Of a stretch of DNA of 64,000 nt, positions 37,239-45,579 are shown one piece after another. Location: the NCBI RefSeq assembly GCF_000815225.1, contig NZ_CP010427.1, forward strand, positions 1,178,001-1,242,000. Reading direction: 5' to 3'. Source of the DNA: Allofrancisella guangzhouensis (GTDB lineage Bacteria; Pseudomonadota; Gammaproteobacteria; Francisellales; Francisellaceae). The position numbers and the translations under genes were made by a program. How positions within the stretch are numbered: position 1 is the first letter of the stretch; the number at the start of each line of letters is the position of its first letter. Below the pieces are notes generated by a model. The model ran no database searches and was not told the origin of the DNA. It saw only the letters and a list, made by a program, of their open reading frames with translations.

Positions 37239-38276
37239 TTAAACTGTTTCTGTAACTTTTTTAAGATTTGTTGGATTATCTGGGTTAAGTCCAAGCAAAA
37301 TAGCTAGGTCATTAACTAAAATATAAAATTTTTGCAGTATCACTATTGGTTCAAGTACTGGGTGGGTTTTTAATTCTACACCTAGATTAACCTTAGCCTG
37401 TGACTCTGACTTAACCCCAAAACTAGCAAAAATAGTATTAACTCCTAAACTTGACATTCTATTTACAATGTCAATTGTTCCACGTGCGCTTTCATCATTT
37501 TGTAATATCGTAAAAGTTGTAAATGTTTGATTCATTAGAGCAAAAGGGCCATGCAGAACTTCCGCCCCACTAAAAGCTTCTGCATGAATTCCACAAGTTT
37601 CTTTAAACTTTAAAGCCATCTCTTGAGATATGGGGAACCCAAACCCTCGACCAATAACAAACATATTTTTACTTTTTTTCAAAATATCAACGGCTGGAAC
37701 CCAGTTTAAATTTAAAGAGTCCTGAAGAACTTTTGGTAAATCTATTAATGCTTCTAATAAACTAGCTTCTTGAGAATATTCAGCTACTAAGTTAACTAAA
37801 GCTACCAGTGAGGTAATAACACTTTTTGTTGCAGCAACAGCCTTTTCCTCACCGGCCCTAACAGGTAATATTAAATCTGCCACCTCGGCTAATGGAGACT
37901 CTTCTTTGTTAACAATTGCTAAAGTAGAGCAACCTGCTTTTTTGCAACCTTGCAAAGCAAGCTTTAGATCTGGGCTACCACCAGATTGTGAAATAGCTAT
38001 AGCTAGAGTTTCGTTATCACCAATATTTTTACCGTAAATAGTAGTTACTGAAGGTGATAACGAAGAAACACTAAACCCCAATTTTACTTCAAATAAATAT
38101 TTTGCAAAATTTGCCACGCAATCAGAGCTTCCTCTTGCTATTGTTATAACTCTTTTGATATTCTTAGATTTTAATAGTTTAACAATATCTCTTATTATAT
38201 CTTTATTTAATTCTAGCTGGTTAGCTACTTTCTGAAAGCTACTAACAGCCTCTTGGTGCATAAGTGTATTTGACAT
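37239..38276 (-). CDS. SIS-domain amino-sugar phosphate enzyme (NagB-II / GlmS isomerase-like)
   Basis: The 345-residue protein has two SIS domains and no N-terminal glutaminase domain. Motifs are ARGSSDCVANFAKY, ISQSGGSPD, AGEEKAVAATKSVITSL, GRGFGFPISQEMALKFKETCGIHAEAFSGAEVLHGP (short motifs: ALKFKETC, GAEVLHGP). This arrangement fits the sugar-isomerase half of GlmS and the alternative glucosamine-6-phosphate deaminase NagB-II. With the sugar transporter downstream and nagA elsewhere in the window, deamination of GlcN-6-P is the most likely role. Confidence 0.82.
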   Translation of the reverse strand: MSNTLMHQEAVSSFQKVANQLELNKDIIRDIVKLLKSKNIKRVITIARGSSDCVANFAKYLFEVKLGFSVSSLSPSVTTIYGKNIGDNETLAIAISQSGGSPDLKLALQGCKKAGCSTLAIVNKEESPLAEVADLILPVRAGEEKAVAATKSVITSLVALVNLVAEYSQEASLLEALIDLPKVLQDSLNLNWVPAVDILKKSKNMFVIGRGFGFPISQEMALKFKETCGIHAEAFSGAEVLHGPFALMNQTFTTFTILQNDESARGTIDIVNRMSSLGVNTIFASFGVKSESQAKVNLGVELKTHPVLEPIVILQKFYILVNDLAILLGLNPDNPTNLKKVTETV

Positions 38277-38428
38277 ATTTTATTATTCGAGGAGACTAAT
38301 TAACTTCATTATAATAATAGATTATATTTTTTTACAACATAAATTTGTATTTAAATATTTAATGGAACTTATTATTTTATACATGTACAATGTTTGATTA
38401 TCATAAGTTACATAAAGGTTCAAGTAAA

Positions 38429-39703
38429 ATGCTCTTCATTCTAATAGTAGTTTTCTTACTGCTAGTTTTTCTTCAATTAAAAGATTATAGCTTTAATTTT
38501 AGAACTATATTAGCTTTAATTGCTGGAATAGTTATTGGAATATTATACACTACGACAAACTATAATAGTGAAGTCTTTATCCAAGCTACTGATATATTAG
38601 GTGACGGTTATATCTCACTATTAAAAATGCTAATAATCCCTATAGTTTTAACTTCTATAGTACATTCTATCGTTAATCTTAAAAACTACAATAGCTCTTC
38701 TATAATTAAGTTTGCCTATAAAACCATAGCTACTTTATTAATCCTAACTGGTGTAAGTGCTGCTATTGGTGCTACAGTTGCTATCATTATGAATATTGGA
38801 CATGGGTTAGATATAGCTTCGATAACCGGTGAAGTTGCTAAAGAAATGAAAACTTCTTCTTTTTCAGAAACTATCTTGAGCTTTTTACCTGATAATCTAT
38901 TCCATCAAATGGATAATAACAATGTTATGGCTGTTGTTATATTTGCTATCTTATTAGGTTTTTCTATGCTTATAGCACATCGTGAAGATAGTAAACTTGC
39001 CAAACCTTTTATTGATTTTATAGATTCAGCTTTTTTTGTGATCAAGAAACTTGCAAGAATGGTTATTTCAGTTACACCCTATGGTGTTCTTGGCCTTATG
39101 ATCCAGATGAGTATAGAGCTTGATAAAAATAGTATTTCAACGGTTTTATACTTTATATTAACTTGTTATATAGCTATGCTTATTGTGTTAACTATGCATA
39201 TTGGTTTATTGATAGTATTTAAAACCAACTTGATTAGATTCTATAAAAGCATTTGGAAGGCTATGTTAGTAGCAGCCACATCTAGGTCAAGCATGGGTAC
39301 TCTACCATTGTCAATAGAAGGTTTAAACAAATACGGTATATCTAGCACTATTGCAACTTTTGCTCCTACTATGGGAACTACGCTAGGAATGAATGCCTGT
39401 GCAGGAGTCTTCCCTGCCGTGTTAGCTATTATGGCTATGAACGCCACTGGCGTTGATATTACTTTTTCAAGCATTGTACTTATATCTTTTATTTGTATGT
39501 TAGCATCTTTAGGAGTCTCAGGTATACCAGGAACAGCTTTTGTAGCTGCTGGGATAGTATTCTCATACTTTGGTTTACCTTGGCAGCTTATAGCTTTAAT
39601 TATAGGAGTGGATGCTATTATTGACAGCTTTAGAACACCATTAAATATTCATGGCTCTATGACTACAGCTATAATTGTTGATAAATCTACAAAAATTAAC
39701 TAA
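38429..39703 (+). CDS. Dicarboxylate/amino acid:cation symporter (cystine transporter TcyP-like)
   Basis: The protein has 424 residues from the ATG at 38429, which follows AAAGG and puts TM1 at the N-terminus as in TcyP/YdjN; an ATG at 38390 would add 13 residues but lacks a binding site. It has glutamate-transporter-family features: LLKMLIIPIVLTSIVHSI, SSMGTLPLSIEG with serine-rich HP1, NACAGVFPAV, GIPGTAFVAAG and DSFRTPLNIHGS. The family pattern is closest to the sodium-coupled L-cystine uptake protein TcyP. Cys and cystine import matters in cysteine-poor niches. Confidence 0.85.
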   Translation: MLFILIVVFLLLVFLQLKDYSFNFRTILALIAGIVIGILYTTTNYNSEVFIQATDILGDGYISLLKMLIIPIVLTSIVHSIVNLKNYNSSSIIKFAYKTIATLLILTGVSAAIGATVAIIMNIGHGLDIASITGEVAKEMKTSSFSETILSFLPDNLFHQMDNNNVMAVVIFAILLGFSMLIAHREDSKLAKPFIDFIDSAFFVIKKLARMVISVTPYGVLGLMIQMSIELDKNSISTVLYFILTCYIAMLIVLTMHIGLLIVFKTNLIRFYKSIWKAMLVAATSRSSMGTLPLSIEGLNKYGISSTIATFAPTMGTTLGMNACAGVFPAVLAIMAMNATGVDITFSSIVLISFICMLASLGVSGIPGTAFVAAGIVFSYFGLPWQLIALIIGVDAIIDSFRTPLNIHGSMTTAIIVDKSTKIN

Positions 39704-39790
39704 ATCATACCTTAGATTTTCACCATAAAATTAATATACTAGTTGCTCAAACCTAAGTAGCTATAATCATATAGTTTTAGTAATATATTT

Positions 39791-39815
39791 AAAGCCTATT
39801 TCCTAATAGGCTTTT
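39791..39815 (+). terminator. Rho-independent terminator after the symporter gene
   Basis: A perfect 10-bp stem AAAGCCTATT / AATAGGCTTT with a TCCT loop (39791-39814) is followed by T-rich sequence. It is 88 bp beyond the symporter stop and separates it from the ornithine cyclodeaminase gene. Confidence 0.75.
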
Positions 39816-39889
39816 ACTAATTTGAAATAAGTTACTAGTTATATTAGACTTTTGAATATAGCTGTACAAACAGGGAAAGAATAAATATT

Positions 39890-40906
39890 ATGAAAATACT
39901 ATCTGTTCAAGATATGTCTAGTATTGTTGGTAAACACGGTTTTGATAATTTTATAAAAGATTTAGTCAAGTACCTTAAAGAAGACTTTGTAAGATGGAAT
40001 GAGTTTGATAAATCACCACGCTATGCTGCTCATGTTCCAGGTGGTGTAATAGAACTTATGCCTACAGTTGATAAAAAACTATTTACTTATAAATATGTAA
40101 ATGGTCATCCTAAAAACCCAGAATTAGGCAAACAAACTGTGGTTGCTACCGGTCAACTTAGTGAAGTGAAACATGGTTACCCTTTACTGATTTCCGAAAT
40201 GACTTTGCTTACAGCCTTAAGAACGGCAGCAGCTACAATTTTAGCTACTGAATATTTAGCTCGTAAAGACAGTAAAACGATAGCTTTGATAGGTACAGGA
40301 GCTCAAAGCGAGTTTCAGACTTTAGCTCATAAGTTAATTCGTCCTATAAAAATGGTTAGATATTTTGATACAGACCCAGAAGCTATGAAAAAATATGCTA
40401 ATAATATGAAAGATTCTGGACTTGAACTAATAGCTTGTGAAAATGCTAAACAAGCTTGTGAAGGTGCTGATATTATAGTTGTTTGCACAGCTTGTAAGTT
40501 ACATGCTATTGTTATAGAAAATGACTGGATCAAAAAAGGGGTTCATATAAATGGACTAGGTGGAGATTGTCCGGGCAAAACAGAACTTGATAAAAATATC
40601 TTATTTAGAGGTAAAGTGGTTGTTGAATATACACAACAATCTATGATTGAAGGTGAGATTCAAAACTTAACTCCACAAGAAATTGACCAAGTTTTACATG
40701 CAGAAGTCTGGGAAATCGTTATTGGTACTAAAAAAGGTAGAGAAAGTGATGATGAAATAACAATATATGACTCTGTAGGTTTTGCAATTGAGGATTTTTC
40801 AGTATTACGTCTAGCTTTAGATTTAGCAGAAAAATACGGTATTGGTAGTCAGATGGATATGGTCCCTCCCATCAAAGATCCCAAAAACCTTTATTCTATC
40901 CTTTAA
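39890..40906 (+). CDS. Ornithine cyclodeaminase / mu-crystallin family protein
   Basis: The 338-residue protein has the NAD(P) Rossmann motif IALIGTGAQSEFQ near residue 130-142 and family segments PGGVIELMP, SEMTLLTALRTAAATILATEYLAR, HINGLGGDCPGKTELD and YDSVGFAIEDFSVLR. Ornithine cyclodeaminase converts ornithine to proline and ammonia; related enzymes reduce imines. GGDCPGKTELD keeps the Asp that acts in catalysis. It is a single gene between the symporter and a DUF21 gene. The specific reaction is not certain. Confidence 0.88.
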   Translation: MKILSVQDMSSIVGKHGFDNFIKDLVKYLKEDFVRWNEFDKSPRYAAHVPGGVIELMPTVDKKLFTYKYVNGHPKNPELGKQTVVATGQLSEVKHGYPLLISEMTLLTALRTAAATILATEYLARKDSKTIALIGTGAQSEFQTLAHKLIRPIKMVRYFDTDPEAMKKYANNMKDSGLELIACENAKQACEGADIIVVCTACKLHAIVIENDWIKKGVHINGLGGDCPGKTELDKNILFRGKVVVEYTQQSMIEGEIQNLTPQEIDQVLHAEVWEIVIGTKKGRESDDEITIYDSVGFAIEDFSVLRLALDLAEKYGIGSQMDMVPPIKDPKNLYSIL

Positions 40907-40946
40907 GTGCAAAAGTTAACCATTTATTACTTCTTTAAACCCATAC

Positions 40947-42194
40947 CTATAAAACTGTAAGCTTTATAGATACTATTTTAGTATCTATAATTTCTGTGAT
41001 TTCTAAAAGAACATTATTGCCTTTTATACAACATGGTCCAGATGGTAAATTTTCAATCTTCTCAATTATCAAACCAGAAAGAGTCTTAGCATCTTCACTT
41101 TCAAATTGGATACCAATATGACGATTTATTTCTCTAAGTGTAGCACTACCCCCGATTAGATAACTCCTATCATCAAGCTTACGAATATTATTATGAATAT
41201 CAAACCTATCAGAAAATTCTCCTACTATTTCTTCCATAATATCTTCTATTGTAACCACTCCTATAACATCTCCATACTCATCAACAACTACAGCAAAACG
41301 CTTACCTTTCTTTTGGAAATTAATAAGTTGAGTCTGTAAAGATACAGTTTCTGGAATAAAATATGGCTGTTGAGCAATTTTACGCAATTTAGACTTATTA
41401 ATACTTGACTTAGATAGTATTAGTAAATTTGTTATCTCTTTTAACTTAATTACACCTATCACGTTGTTTATGCCGTTTTCACATACAAGAATATTTGCAG
41501 ATTTCATTTTAGAAATACGTATAAGTATTTTCTCTATTGGATTGTTTAAATCTATATATTCTATTTTATTAAAATGGGTCATCACTTCTTGGATTAAAAT
41601 CTTATCAAGCTCGAGGACTCCTAAAAGCATGTTTTTATTTTTAGACCCTAGCTTTGAATTTGATTCATGAACAACAGTATGTATTTCTTCCTTATTTAAG
41701 GATTCATTATTCACTGATTCTATTTTAATACCAAATATTTTAAGTGCTACTCTAGATATTATTCCTAAAACTATAACGACAGGGTATAAAATCAGCATTA
41801 TCAATTTTAAAGGTAATGAGAATGGAAAAGCCAGTTTTTGTGGATAAACTGCTGCAAATGATTTTGGTATAATTTCTCCAAATATCAAAATGATCATAGT
41901 AACTGCTACTGTGGCTACCATAAGCCCGAAATTACCAAAATGAGTTTCTGAATACGATGAAATAACTGCTCCAGCAAAAATATTTGCAAAAGTATTACCT
42001 ATAAGTATAGTTATCAAAAGCTTTTCCGGTTTGGCTACTAATGACAAACTACGCCTTGCGGCTTTATTATTTTTTTTCGCTAAATGCTTGAGTTTATATT
42101 TATTAAGAGCCATCATACACGTTTCTGAACTTGAGAAAAATGCTGACACACATATTAACAAAAATAAAATTACTAGTACGGTGTAAGTATCCAT
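40947..42194 (-). CDS. CNNM/CorB-type DUF21-CBS membrane protein
   Basis: The 415-residue protein has an N-terminal DUF21 domain with about four helices (residues 4-24, 58-78, 88-108, 130-150), CBS domains around 200-330 with VVDEYGDVIGVVTIEDIMEEIVGEFSD (as VVDEYG and IEDIMEEIVGEF), and a C-terminal CorC_HlyC domain. This is the CorB/YfjD/CNNM family, linked to magnesium homeostasis. SSSETCMMALNKYKL at residues 21-35 is the conserved start of DUF21. Converges with the ornithine cyclodeaminase gene. Confidence 0.9.
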   Translation of the reverse strand: MDTYTVLVILFLLICVSAFFSSSETCMMALNKYKLKHLAKKNNKAARRSLSLVAKPEKLLITILIGNTFANIFAGAVISSYSETHFGNFGLMVATVAVTMIILIFGEIIPKSFAAVYPQKLAFPFSLPLKLIMLILYPVVIVLGIISRVALKIFGIKIESVNNESLNKEEIHTVVHESNSKLGSKNKNMLLGVLELDKILIQEVMTHFNKIEYIDLNNPIEKILIRISKMKSANILVCENGINNVIGVIKLKEITNLLILSKSSINKSKLRKIAQQPYFIPETVSLQTQLINFQKKGKRFAVVVDEYGDVIGVVTIEDIMEEIVGEFSDRFDIHNNIRKLDDRSYLIGGSATLREINRHIGIQFESEDAKTLSGLIIEKIENLPSGPCCIKGNNVLLEITEIIDTKIVSIKLTVL

Positions 42195-42305
42195 TATTTA
42201 CAAAATGTTTATAAAATAAGATTGAATATATAATTCTAACATATACAAATTGTTAGATAAAAAGATATGAATTTATTTGTTAAGATTTTTCACTTTTTAT
42301 GACAT

Positions 42306-42596
42306 TTAAACTCTCATAAAGTCAGCATGGATAAGCTTAACTTTGTACGGGTGTCTTTGTAATGCTTTGATAATAACTTTTTCTTCTTTACCATCTATAT
42401 CTAGAGTCACTTCACTTGAAAAAAATGCTCTATCTTCAGTAGCGTGTAAAAGTTTATCATGATCCATAACTATAGATAAAGCCTCTTTCTCACCACCATA
42501 TACAACTGCTGGAATTTTACCAGCACTTCTTAGACGGCGGCTCGCACCTGTTCCTAAATCTTCTCTTTTTTGTGCTTTTAAAACAAAACTTGCCAT
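42306..42596 (-). CDS. rplY: 50S ribosomal protein L25 (short form)
   Basis: L25 binds 5S rRNA loop E. The ATG at 42594-42596 has AAGGAA at a normal distance, so I prefer a 96-residue protein starting [12 protein letters not shown] over an upstream [19 protein letters not shown] is the signature. It is the short, single-domain form as in E. coli, without the CTC domain. It follows prs by 109 bp, a gap with a hairpin. Confidence 0.93.
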   Translation of the reverse strand: MASFVLKAQKREDLGTGASRRLRSAGKIPAVVYGGEKEALSIVMDHDKLLHATEDRAFFSSEVTLDIDGKEEKVIIKALQRHPYKVKLIHADFMRV

Positions 42597-42631
42597 TTTT
42601 GTATTCCTTATTTTTTTAACAAACAATTAGC

Positions 42632-42676
42632 TACTAAGCCATGCGACCCTGGATTAGCCGAGCTATTGTATTAGAT
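42632..42676 (-). promoter_or_regulatory. Hairpin leader between prs and rplY
   Basis: On the minus strand, AGCT, CTAA and CC pair with GG, TTAG and AGCT around a 10-base loop, with small internal mismatches. It has no T-run, so it is unlikely to be a simple terminator and may be an RNA leader or processing site for rplY. Function unproven. Confidence 0.4.
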
Positions 42677-42705
42677 TAAGAACTATAATTCAAGTTAAAA
42701 AAAGT

Positions 42706-43674
42706 TTAATCTACCAAGCCATCAGTACGGAATATATCACTAACAGACTCTTCACCATTAGTTTTTTCTATTATCTGAGCTAATAAAGGAGCTAAAGAAA
42801 TAACCTTTATTTTACTACATTCCTGAGCGTTTAGCTTAAGAGGAATAGAATCAGTAACTATAAGCTCATCTATAGCTGAATTTTCAATATTTTTAATCGC
42901 ATCACCAGAAAGCAAAGGATGGACACAAAAAGCTGATACCTTAGCTGCACCACCTTTGTCAACTAAAGCCTGAGCTGCTTGACATATGGTACCCCCTGTA
43001 TCCATTATGTCATCAACCAAGATACAGTGCTTACCATCTACCTCACCAATTATATTCATAACTTCGGCGACGTTTGGTTTAGGCCTTCTTTTATCAACTA
43101 CTGCTATCTCTACACCCAAATTCTTAGCTACTGACCTAGCTCTAACCACACCACCCATATCTGGGGAAACTATCTTAACGTTTTCATATTTTGACGGGTT
43201 TTTACGGACATATTCTAAAAAGATTTTTGTTGCAAAAGCATTGTCAAAAGGTATGTCAAAAAACCCCTGTATTTGCTCGGCATGAATATCCACTGACAAT
43301 ATTCTATCAAGACCAACTGCTTGAAGCATATTTGCAACTACTTTTGCTGAAATTGGAACTCTCGCAGACTTTGATCTTCTATCTTGTCTGGCATAACCAA
43401 AATACGGTAATACTGCTGTTACCCTTTCAGCTGATGATCTTTTTAATGCATCAATTAGTAAAATAAGTTCCATCAGATTATCTGCTGGTGGACAAGTTGA
43501 CTGTATTACAAATATATCTTTACCACGAACATTTTCATTTAATACAACGTGTATTTCACCATCTTTGAATCTACCAACTGTTGCGTTACCAAGAGTTGCT
43601 CCTAACTCTTTTGCAACCTCATCAGCAAGCTTTCTTGACGCATTACCACTAAAAATCATCAAATCTTCAGACAT
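42706..43674 (-). CDS. prs: Ribose-phosphate pyrophosphokinase
   Basis: Prs makes PRPP from ribose-5-phosphate and ATP for nucleotides, His and Trp. The ATG at 43672-43674 gives 322 residues beginning [20 protein letters not shown], matching the family; an in-frame start 10 codons upstream is less likely. Seen are [43 protein letters not shown] and the PRPP loop [12 protein letters not shown]. It is followed by rplY on the same strand. No ispE is seen upstream in the window. Confidence 0.96.
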   Translation of the reverse strand: MSEDLMIFSGNASRKLADEVAKELGATLGNATVGRFKDGEIHVVLNENVRGKDIFVIQSTCPPADNLMELILLIDALKRSSAERVTAVLPYFGYARQDRRSKSARVPISAKVVANMLQAVGLDRILSVDIHAEQIQGFFDIPFDNAFATKIFLEYVRKNPSKYENVKIVSPDMGGVVRARSVAKNLGVEIAVVDKRRPKPNVAEVMNIIGEVDGKHCILVDDIMDTGGTICQAAQALVDKGGAAKVSAFCVHPLLSGDAIKNIENSAIDELIVTDSIPLKLNAQECSKIKVISLAPLLAQIIEKTNGEESVSDIFRTDGLVD

Positions 43675-43805
43675 TTGTAAAAACCTTAATAACTTACACA
43701 CCACAAAACTAATTTTAATCCTTTTTTAGAACATTAACAGTTAAAATGTCAAATTTTAACAAAATATTTTTGTTGAATTTTTCTATTACCTACTTCAGTG
43801 TGTAT

Positions 43806-44432
43806 TTAAGCGCCACAAATTTGAGTAAAGTTTTTATAATAGAAATACTGAAATACTTGAAGTAACAGCAACATAGCCAGACTCAAAGATACTATTATTG
43901 ATAGAACTGGCCAGCCTAGAAATATAGCGCTACTTAGATCACACATTACACTTACTAAAGATAACGTTAGGAAAACTATACTAAACCCTTCGGCCTGTTT
44001 TTGGCGATAATTTTTATATATTTGTGGCAACCAATATAAATTATAGATAATTCCACCTATCGACCCTAGTACTAACAAATATTTAGAACTAAGATTTATA
44101 TATAAAACTACAAACATTACTAACAATAAAAATATTATTATTAATATGCTATGTACAGCTATATACTTATCTCTTCTGTCATTTAAAATTTGAAATTGTT
44201 GAATAACTAAAAAACTCAATAAAATAACATCTACTAACACATATTGCCATTGCAAACCAAATCCTATTGCGTAAATTAAATCAAAAGAGTTCGCCAAAAT
44301 CATTAAAGAATGAGTCCACAAACTTATCTCTAAAGTTTTATGTTTAAATTGATTATGTAACATTTGAGGCAAAAAATGTACGAAATATATAATCAAAGAT
44401 ATATTTAGGGTTATATAGCCTATATTTTGCAT
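43806..44432 (-). CDS. PQ-loop membrane transporter under TPP riboswitch control (predicted thiamine-related)
   Basis: The 208-residue protein has about seven membrane helices and two PQ-loop motifs: HFLPQML (Pro22-Gln23) and YWLPQIYKNYRQKQAEGFS (Pro136-Gln137). That is the two-triple-helix-bundle layout of SWEET and cystinosin-type transporters. AGGAG at 44440-44444 lies 7 bases before the ATG and is buried in a hairpin. A TPP riboswitch lies further upstream. The riboswitch makes uptake of thiamine or a precursor the best prediction; the sequence alone does not give the substrate or direction. Confidence 0.85.
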   Translation of the reverse strand: MQNIGYITLNISLIIYFVHFLPQMLHNQFKHKTLEISLWTHSLMILANSFDLIYAIGFGLQWQYVLVDVILLSFLVIQQFQILNDRRDKYIAVHSILIIIFLLLVMFVVLYINLSSKYLLVLGSIGGIIYNLYWLPQIYKNYRQKQAEGFSIVFLTLSLVSVMCDLSSAIFLGWPVLSIIVSLSLAMLLLLQVFQYFYYKNFTQICGA

Positions 44433-44439
44433 TAAAACT

Positions 44440-44474
44440 CTCCTATTATTTCTAGTGGTTTCTAAATAATAGGA
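44440..44474 (-). promoter_or_regulatory. Ribosome-binding-site sequestering hairpin
   Basis: A perfect 11-bp stem pairs TCCTATTATTT with AAATAATAGGA (arms 44464-44474 and 44441-44451) around a 12-base loop. The 3' arm contains four bases of the AGGAG that serves the PQ-loop gene. This is a classical translation-off expression platform for the riboswitch just upstream. Confidence 0.8.
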
Positions 44475-44505
44475 ATTTGAATGACCTTTTGTTGAAAAAC
44501 ACCAA

Positions 44506-44600
44506 ACAAACTCCCTACGCTAATACTAATTAGATCAGGTACAAAGGGTATATCTCAGCTACTATACTAGACAATATGGTTAAATAGCACCCCCGTTGTG
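44506..44600 (-). promoter_or_regulatory. TPP (thiamine pyrophosphate) riboswitch aptamer
   Basis: Reading the minus strand, the conserved THI-box parts appear in order: GGGGGTGC at the 5' side, CTGAGA (44553-44558), ATACCC, ACCTGATC (44533-44540) and GCGTAGGGA (44512-44520). ACAA at 44596-44599 can pair with TTGT at 44506-44509 as P1. The gap between ACCTGATC and GCGTAGGGA holds a short P3-type arm region. It should switch off the downstream PQ-loop gene when thiamine pyrophosphate is plentiful. The rest of the gap 44433-44746 holds the promoter region. Confidence 0.93.
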
Positions 44601-44728
44601 AGCACTAATATAACATAGGTACAAAATTATTTATAATATTTATAACATGATATTTCATTTTTTTTTACAAGAGGCGTTGTAATCAACAATGTTAAACCAG
44701 TAACTAGTTAGCATATACTACATTTATA

Positions 44729-44750
44729 ATGAAACTTATGGCAGTTTCAT
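44729..44750 (-). terminator. Possible terminator hairpin at the rimI stop
   Basis: ATGAAACT (44729-44736) pairs with AGTTTCAT (44743-44750) around a 6-base loop and overlaps the rimI stop codon. It lacks a clear T-run, so the call is tentative. Confidence 0.35.
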
Positions 44751-45184
44751 AATTTATAAATCAAAGCGTCACTAGTATTTCCATCTTTATAAACATAATA
44801 GTTTTTACGTGTAGAAATATACTTAAAGCCTACTTTTTTATATAGCTTTATAGCGTTAGAATTTTTCACATCGACTTCTAAGAAAAACTCCTTTATCCCT
44901 TTTAATTTTAACTCTTGAATACTAGCCTCTAAAAGCTGATATCCTAAGCCAGCTGATTGATTATTTTTACCTACACATATGTATAAAAGTTCTGCCACAT
45001 CAAGAATATAGTTAAATATACTAACACCCTTTAGTTGACCATTTTGCAAAATTCCAAAAACTAGACCATTATCATTAAAACTTTCAAATATTTGTTTATC
45101 TGACCAATTAATATAATCATCGGTCTTACGAATTAGGCTAATGACTTGATTGCAATAACTTTCATCTAGAACTAAAATCTGCAT
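44747..45184 (-). CDS. rimI: Ribosomal protein S18-alanine N-acetyltransferase RimI
   Basis: RimI acetylates the N-terminal Ala of ribosomal protein S18, whose gene rpsR lies at 50401. The 145-residue GNAT protein has the acetyl-CoA loop QSAGLGYQLLEASI near residue 80-93 and the C-terminal VDVKNSNAIKLYKKVGFKYISTRKNYY (as NAIKLYKKVGF and RKNYY). It overlaps the preceding HolD-like gene by 23 bp, the same arrangement known for holD-rimI in E. coli. Confidence 0.9.
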   Translation of the reverse strand: MQILVLDESYCNQVISLIRKTDDYINWSDKQIFESFNDNGLVFGILQNGQLKGVSIFNYILDVAELLYICVGKNNQSAGLGYQLLEASIQELKLKGIKEFFLEVDVKNSNAIKLYKKVGFKYISTRKNYYVYKDGNTSDALIYKL

Positions 45185-45578
45185 ACTGATATAGTTTCTG
45201 TAATATATATTTTTTGCTTTCTACACTTAATAGTTCAAACTCATCTGAAATAAAATCTTTTTGATAAATATTGATTGCTCCTTGTTGATCTAAGTTTTTA
45301 GATGTCTCATATATGTTAACCCTTGAATTAAAAAACAAACTTTGGATCACATTTCTTAAGAAGTTAAGATTTAAATCTTCTGATACAAAGATATTTACAA
45401 ATCTATCACTGTCAACATTATTAGAGTATATAAATTTACTATCTAAGTTTTCTTTCTTTATTGGATCTACTACAACAGATAAATCTTGTTTTGTTGTTTG
45501 ATTAGAAGAACTATACTTATCCTTTAAACACCATATATCTATATCAAAAACATCTTTTAGCTCTTTTTCAAAGCTCAT
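45162..45578 (-). CDS. holD: Probable DNA polymerase III psi subunit (HolD-like)
   Basis: The 138-residue protein has no strong motif but matches HolD in length (137 in E. coli), in the N-terminal pattern with Leu/Phe, IxxW and L (FDIDIWCLKDKY against GITQWSLRRP), and in a helical C-terminus (KKYILQKLYQYADF against the E. coli end). Its stop lies within rimI, as in E. coli. HolD links the clamp loader to SSB through HolC. The call rests on size, weak pattern and conserved neighbourhood, so it is an inference. Confidence 0.6.
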   Translation of the reverse strand: MSFEKELKDVFDIDIWCLKDKYSSSNQTTKQDLSVVVDPIKKENLDSKFIYSNNVDSDRFVNIFVSEDLNLNFLRNVIQSLFFNSRVNIYETSKNLDQQGAINIYQKDFISDEFELLSVESKKYILQKLYQYADFSSR

Positions 45579-45579
45579 A

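Noticed and set aside
42597-42626. Longer L25 starting at an upstream TTG.
   Set aside because: It would place the AAGGAA ribosome binding site inside the coding region.
42632-42676. rplY leader as a mimic of 5S rRNA loop E.
   Set aside because: The hairpin lacks the loop E sequence pattern; only the presence of a stem is supported.
43191-43466. Plus-strand ORF opposite prs, and similar antisense ORFs such as 14780-15139 opposite corC.
   Set aside because: They are shadows of well-identified genes, with no family signal or ribosome binding site.
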